Positions 58,586 to 64,000 of a stretch of 64,000 nt of DNA are shown one piece after another. Every line of letters begins with the position of its first letter. The stretch's first letter is position 1. The position numbers and the translations under genes were made by a program. The DNA is taken from NCBI GenBank assembly GCA_964019415.1, contig OZ025882.1, positions 4,567,427 through 4,631,426 on the forward strand, in the 5' to 3' direction. The notes below the pieces were generated by a model. It searched no databases, was not told the DNA's origin, and saw nothing but the letters and a program-made list of their open reading frames with translations. Source of the DNA: Ianthella basta (lineage: Eukaryota; Porifera; Demospongiae; Verongiida; Ianthellidae).

Positions 58586-60364
58586 ATGCCGAAGGTGAAG
58601 TCTGGGAGACGTCAAGCACACCTTAAGGAAATCAGTGGTCGAGGGCACGTCACCCGTGGAGTAGGCCTAGCCAGTAGATCGTCTGAGGACTTTGTGCTTT
58701 CTCTAGATTGGACCACAGAAGAAACTCAACATCTATAAGGCTTTGTTAGGTATTGCTCTCCTGATGGATGATACTTCAACAGCTTGGCGGCTCTTCAGGA
58801 GTTCCTTGCTCTTCCTGGGACTATGGCAATCACAGCAGGTGTTAGTGATGCTCCATTAGTATCGTCTATGGACGAATCGTAATCAGAGTATTATGCAATG
58901 CCAAGAAAAAGTCGTAGACTAGAAGCCATACACGAAGAGTCTTCTACCAGTATTGGTCAGCAGCAGCAGCCTGAAAATTGCCTTTTTTCGGTGAGTTGAG
59001 AGCCTTTACGATGTTTATGGAGGAGTTGTCTGCGCAGAGGAGGTGCACCACTGAAGGTAGTCAAGGTAAACTTAGGCCTGTGTCTGTGGACAGAACAGGT
59101 CTTGGTGGAGGAGCTCGCATTCAATTGTCCTGTGATGGATGCACATCAAGCAACCTTCTCTTCAACACCTCCACTTTTGTCCAGGATTCATGGCGATAAG
59201 TTGCAACTTTGTCTCTTGCACTTGCCTTCATTCTGGATACCACAAAATACTAAGTCATGGCATCGTCATCTTGGCCCTGCATCGCTCAAACTTCTACACT
59301 GTTGTGAAGCCTACCCACACATCCAAAGAATGCTGCAAGAAATGTGTGAATGTGCCAAGGGAGAGATGAAGGCAATGGCAGCGGAAGAGATTGGGAGCTG
59401 GCAGATTGCTGTCACGTCGGCTGATAGATGCTGGCTGACAAGGGGCCAGTTCAGCCAAAATTTCACATTCATTGTGAAGAATTACAAAAGAACAGTATGG
59501 CCACCTCTGCATACATGGGAGTGACGATGTGGTTGAGAAGCCACTGTATCGTGGCATGGCAAAGTCAGCAGAGGGACACCTGGCCGGGAAGCTGTTCCAG
59601 CAGGCAAAGGAAGAAGGCTGTCAGGTGTCAGTGAATTGGCAGGACAGTGACTCCTCCTCAGCCAAGGCCATCACAACAGTGTACTCTTCGGTGTCTATCA
59701 TGCATTGCGCAGGACATGTTGGGTAGGCACACTCTCAGTGACTCACCGACCTCAAGGTGAAGAAGGCATTCACCAAGGCATACAAGGATGCACACAAGGT
59801 CCAACATCCTTCGTCATTTTGGTCACTTGCTGCTGTGCTAACTCCAAGCACAGGGCTGGATGTGAATGCATTACTAATGATTTCATTCGTAATGCCCGCA
59901 TAAACCACTTCTTGGTGTGCATCCAATCTGGAAAGGATTCACAGGTCTATGCCAACCGAATTAGAGAACTTGGAAAGTACCATGCTCGAGGGATTCACCA
60001 GTGGGAAGGAGGAAAGTGTTCATTCCACTCGTCACAGTTTGTTCTTGTGGGAACTTTGATGATGATGCCAACCTCCAGTGTGAAGGGAAGCCCTATGAGA
60101 GCAGGGTGGTCCTATCAAGTGAGATCCACTCCCTCGGTTATGAGATAGAGTGTGAGACAAGAGCTTTGAGTGCAAAGAGTGTTATCCACCCCACAATGGG
60201 TCGAGGGCATTCTAACCTCTGTGAGGCTGCCTTCAACATTCTACCAAGATTTCGGGCAAAGAGCCTTGCAGTCCATCACCTTCTCGTACATCACCCTCTC
60301 CTACTGGGGACTCATCATGAGCTGTAGTCCGGATACTTCCCCATATGTCTCCTTGTTTGAGTGA
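58586..60364 (+). pseudogene. Cys-rich DNA transposase remnant, several frames
   Basis: An ATG at 58586 opens MPKVKSGRRQAHLKEISGRG. Further blocks follow in shifting plus frames: SWQIAVTSADRCWLTRGQFS (about 59396), EKPLYRGMAKSAEGHLAGKL then NWQDSDSSSAK (59535-59680), GCECITNDFIRNARINHF and KYHARGIHQWEGGKCSFH (59845-60020), CSCGNFDDDANLQCEGKPYE (60045) and SVIHPTMGRGHSNLCEAAFN (60180). This looks like a large invertebrate transposase family with a Cys/His-rich core; I cannot name it with certainty. At least four frameshifts make it a pseudogene. Confidence 0.65.
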
Positions 60365-62191
60365 ATGGGTCTACATATACTGGATGGTATGAAAGAGACT
60401 TGGGAGGAGGATATGGAGCAAAAGTTGAAGGCCCTTGGTAAGAAGAAGTCAGATGAAGTGAAGAAGTATTGAAATGCAATGAAGACTGCATGCATAGCCG
60501 AGCAGCAAGAAAGGAAGCAGTGGGTGAAGAGACAGCAGATTGTCCATAGTTATGGAAGCCAAGAAGATCAGCTGGGCACTCAAGAAGAAGGAATGGTTAA
60601 CAGTGATTCTTCCATTCATTCACACATTGGCGGTGTACGCAGTGTAGACGATGGGGGAAAGGAGATCCTGCTTCTTACAGGGCATCACACTCAGGAATCA
60701 GGTGGTGAAATGTCCACAGCACAGCCTACAGTGAAGGGGAAAGAAAGAAAGCCATGCAAGTCACGGACGCACAGCTGTGTGTCTTTCCATGCTTGCCCAT
60801 TGAACCAGAAATCTTGACTTATATATACTCATTGCATGCTTACCACTTTTACTTTGCACATTGCCATTATCATTAACTTTCTATTTGCACTGTATGTGAA
60901 TGTGTATGTGTGCAGCATGTTCTTGTTGGTTCAGTAAAAAGCATTCATTGGTTATGTGACAAAATGAAAATCAATAGGTACGTGGGAGTGCTTCTCTCAA
61001 AATGGCCAGACCCTACATTGACCCATCGGCCCCCATTGGCCTCACGAGCAGGAAGAGGAGATTGCGAATGACGGAACTTCACAGCAAAATTATCTCAAGT
61101 CATGCATCACTCACCCAAAGATGCTGTCGATGCGTCGGTACATCTTCGCCCGCCCTGTCTTTCCTTTCTCCCCTCTGTAGCCCGTCTGTAGGAAGACTAC
61201 TAAGGCCTGTGGCGCTCTCTCAAAACTGTAACAGCAGAATCCATACAACACATAGAAGATTATTACCGCATGACCACTTACATACTAAATGCTCACCCAT
61301 TGTCTACAAATTTAGCCTCAAGAATGGCAAGGCTTTCTTCAAGGGACATCATGGCAGCCATCTCCCCGGCTTAGTCTGCAATTATTACTTTTCACACCAT
61401 TAATTAATCGAGCAACACTTACAGCTTGATGTGATTTTCACTTCTTTCTTCTATAACTTATGAAGGGTAGTTTTGCTGGCCACAGAACTTTGTATACTTC
61501 AATTAGACCTACAACTCTATCTCTGTGCAGAAAAATTGTATAAGTTTGATTTTGACATGATAGCCACTCCTACTACTTTAAAGTGGTTAAGCTCTCTATT
61601 GTTCTTTATTGTGCTTTGATAGCTGCTTCAGTCTCCAAGATATGTTGCCGAAAATACAAAATTTTACTAGGTGCTTGGTCAGGTAAAAGGCATGTTCTTA
61701 TACGTCGTGCGCGACGGCCACCGTGTGAATTCGCAGTATTCATTTGAGCTTCAGAGAAGGACTATAGGATTCAATATTGGCCACAGGATAGGGACTATAC
61801 CATGGATGCCATAATCTGTTTTTTGGTGAAATATCACCCACATGACTGTTTTGTCCCATAGCTATTGTTTACATATTGTGTGAAGTAAGTTGTTTTCACA
61901 AATCCACTCACATATGATAGAGTTACATAGGCAAAACAATGTACCCTAAAGGAAGCATTTGGCCTTCTCTACTACCTTAAGCCTCCAGTTTGTACTGGCC
62001 CAAGCCTATATGGATGTGCTTGAGCAGCCTAGCTACATAGCTTGCCCTAAGCAGAAAACAAGACTTTAAGGCATGTTGTTGCAGCTTGCATGATTGAGTG
62101 CAAAATCTGAATTGATGATCTGCATGCACTTTAGCAATTTGAAATATGTAGTAGTCATTACATAGTAAGACTCTTCACTTCCTCTCTACAG
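60365..62191. other. degraded tail and unassigned spacer
   Basis: 60370-60830 still looks like the Lys/Glu-rich tail of the transposase remnant, heavily broken. A plus-strand frame at 61002-61403 opens MARPYIDPSAPIGLTSRKRR but shows no family feature. Nothing is recognised from 61.4 to 62.19 kb. Confidence 0.35.
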
Positions 62192-62263
62192 AGAGAAACT
62201 CAGACAATAACAGATGAAGCATCATCTGAAGTAGCACAAATTGAGAAGAAAGTGTTTGGGAAT
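62192..62263 (+). CDS. Exon e of the putative five-exon gene
   Basis: Acceptor CTCTACAG, donor AAT/GTGAGA, phase 0 to 0: RETQTITDEASSEVAQIEKK then VFGN. It matches exon d in phase but lies 7 kb away, with three dead mobile elements in the intron between them. Confidence 0.4.
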
Positions 62264-63044
62264 GTGAGATCTATACAGATTGCACCCTCACGATTGCATA
62301 AGTTCCTATTGATAATAAAATATGCATGTTTCCTTGCTTTGTAAAACCAGCTTAGTAAGGTATGTACTCCAACTTAAATCGGTGTTGTCTTTGTACTAAT
62401 TGGCAATGTAGTTCCCCAATGTTCATAATAGTTAAATGCTCACAGAGAGGTGTCTGTGGGATTCAGAACATGACTCTCTACGGTACAAAGCCTCAGTGGT
62501 TTGAGTTCCCACAGACATGCATGGACTGTTATAGACCCTATATAAAAGAGTTACTAGCATATATAGCAATCAGTTTACAAGAACTGGTTTCCGATTTTCT
62601 ACATAGTAGTCCACATTCTTAGTATGACATTAGCCCCCAAAGCTGGTAATGACAGTAGCTGCATGACATTTGACTATGTCAAGTTGATGTTCACTGCTAG
62701 CTGGATCGTGCAGCCATGGACACATTCATAGAAACCACACAGCACAGTCAATAATATGTGTAAAGCAGCAAAAATCAATTACACCATGCAGTCTTGGCCA
62801 CTTGCATGCACACAAAATTTAAACATAAAGCATCATTATCTGGAAGGTAGGAGCAATTATGCATGGCAGTCAGCTGCCACAAGAAAATTGAAAGTATAGA
62901 TGGACAAAGCAGAACAGCAGGACCTACTGACAGTTTTGACTGCATGGTGCAAGGGTATTTTTAGGGACTGCCACAGGCAGCCCCTATTATTTTCATCTTA
63001 AAATTTTGCTGTATGGCTTCGTGTTACGCTTCTGGTAATATCAG
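62264..63044. other. unassigned spacer
   Basis: Apart from the dispersed-repeat run at 62961-63031 nothing is recognised. Confidence 0.35.
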
Positions 63045-63756
63045 ACAGCACGGTAGTGCTGTCTATGTAGGGATGGCAGTGGCTGTTTGTATGCTGTAAT
63101 ACAAACGAAAAGTTGCATTACTCCTGAACAGGACCGAAATCCAACGAACAAAGCTTACCATGAGGAAGCAGGGACTGAAAAATGCACATGGCTAACCTTG
63201 CTTCCCAGCGAATTTGTGCCTACATGTAGAGAGCGTCCTCGAGTTTGCCCACGTTTGGTCTTCTTCTTCTTCTTCTTCTTCTTCTTTAACAGCCGTAGCG
63301 CACGAACCAAAGGGACTAGGAGAATACTTTTCGCACCACATTGCACCATTTTTGGCTGGCTGCATTCCTTTGTAGGTTAGAAGGCGGCACGAGTTAGTGC
63401 GGAAGATGCGCTTGCCACGACTCCCGCCGTGTTGCTTGGCCAGGCGGGATGGACGCCATTTTCAAATTACATAATTCAACTGGATGAAACCGGCGTGACT
63501 GGTGCCATTGCGAGCAGCTGCATACAGCTTTGGGATGCTCCTTCTTCTGTTGTTTTGCATCACTGTGGAATTTCTCGCCTTGCTTTACGACTTAACTTAG
63601 CATTTGGCTTGTGGAATGAATTATTTACAATGCCAATACAATTTCTCAAATGCAAATTGCAGCTATGTTTATCAAGAGCTAGCTACACAAGAAGTTTAAA
63701 TTGCTAGCTATATCGTGCATCTTAACTCCTGCTCCATAAAAAGTGCAGAAGCTTGA
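63045..63756 (+). mobile_element. Composite repeat R1, second copy, with conserved frame
   Basis: It begins with a small hairpin (gacagcacggtagtgctgtc) and tatgtagggatgg, as at 19945. It contains a TTC array (63259-63284) and ends at a family M MITE. Confidence 0.6.
63429..63707 (+). CDS. Conserved repeat-borne reading frame, copy B
   Basis: Homologous to the minus-strand frame at 49495-49788: GWTPFSNYIIQLDETG, GAIASSCIQLWDAPSSVVLH, LWNELFTMPIQFLKCKLQL. No ATG opens it; the frame is open from a TTG. Most differences between the copies keep the frame and are conservative, which hints at past selection or recent shared origin. Function unknown. Confidence 0.45.
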   Translation: MLLGQAGWTPFSNYIIQLDETGVTGAIASSCIQLWDAPSSVVLHHCGISRLALRLNLAFGLWNELFTMPIQFLKCKLQLCLSRASYTRSLNC

Positions 63757-64000
63757 ATAAAAATTATCTACAAAAATTGTAAGGATGTAGGGATGGCATA
63801 AAAAGGACAGAAACAAGTAAGGACTGTTACACAGTGGAGCATTAACCGTCATCCCTACATTCAAGGATGTAGGACTATGAGGCGCAACATTCTTGCATGT
63901 AGGGACCATGGTTAATGCTCCACTGTGTAACAGTCTTTACTTGTTTCTATCCTTTTTGTGCCATCCCTGCATTCTTACAATTTTGTAGAAAATTTTTATT
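63757..64000. mobile_element. MITE family M, copy 4 (cut by window end)
   Basis: Palindrome with gtaaggatgtagggatggca, acacagtggagcattaacc and the inverse. The right end runs to the last base of the window. Confidence 0.85.

Noticed and set aside
61002-61403. 133-codon plus-strand frame MARPYIDPSAPIG...
   Set aside because: No family feature, no splice support, low-complexity Ser/His/Leu composition.

Overview
The window is animal nuclear DNA. Genes are split by GT-AG introns, and two encode proteins of metazoan and broader eukaryotic families (an NBEAL-type BEACH protein and an ANKZF1/Vms1 protein). Many long CA/GT arrays, foldback elements and DNA transposons lie between and inside them. 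The compact introns and transposon mix suggest a marine invertebrate, possibly a sponge or other early-branching animal, but the sequence alone does not fix the species. I could not run homology searches; family names come from motifs and splice-phase-consistent exon joining.

Layout. 1-2.6 kb: a tRNA-like SINE candidate with a LINE-like tail and a 22-copy 25-bp minisatellite. 2.6-3.65 kb (minus): a one-exon ankyrin protein with an RVxF-type PP1 docking motif. 4.5-5.0 kb: two foldback elements. 5.84-10.34 kb (plus): the 3' part of ANKZF1 (ankyrin repeat, coiled coil, VCP-binding VIM, C-terminal Cys module). 11.46-37.70 kb (plus): an NBEAL gene, 53 exons with consistent phases, 7,695 coding bases, covering the armadillo-like, concanavalin-like, PH, BEACH and WD40 regions; only the 5' end is unsettled. 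Its introns carry foldback and TIR elements and many tandem arrays that abut 3' splice sites.

From 37.7 kb the window becomes accessory. A small secreted-protein ORF is broken by one in-frame TAA (39.16-39.70). A decayed copy of NBEAL BEACH exons carries a 48-bp palindromic insertion with a 9-bp duplication (40.16-40.44). An intact pogo-type transposon is nested inside the terminal repeat of another element (43.1-46.4). Then come a reverse-transcriptase-element remnant (46.4-48.0), several copies of a palindromic MITE family, an IS630/Tc1-like transposase whose two halves lie in opposite orientation as if by internal inversion (51.9-54.7), a LINE 3' end with an ATTG tail (56.2-56.9), an RT fragment (57.4-58.0), and a Cys-rich transposase remnant (58.6-60.4). 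Threaded through 49-62 kb are five small phase-compatible exons that may form one lysine- and acid-rich protein gene.

A recurring theme is a short motif resembling the hammerhead ribozyme core (CTGATGA, stem, GAAACGTC) at the centre of four foldback elements and beside the RT fragment at 58.0 kb.
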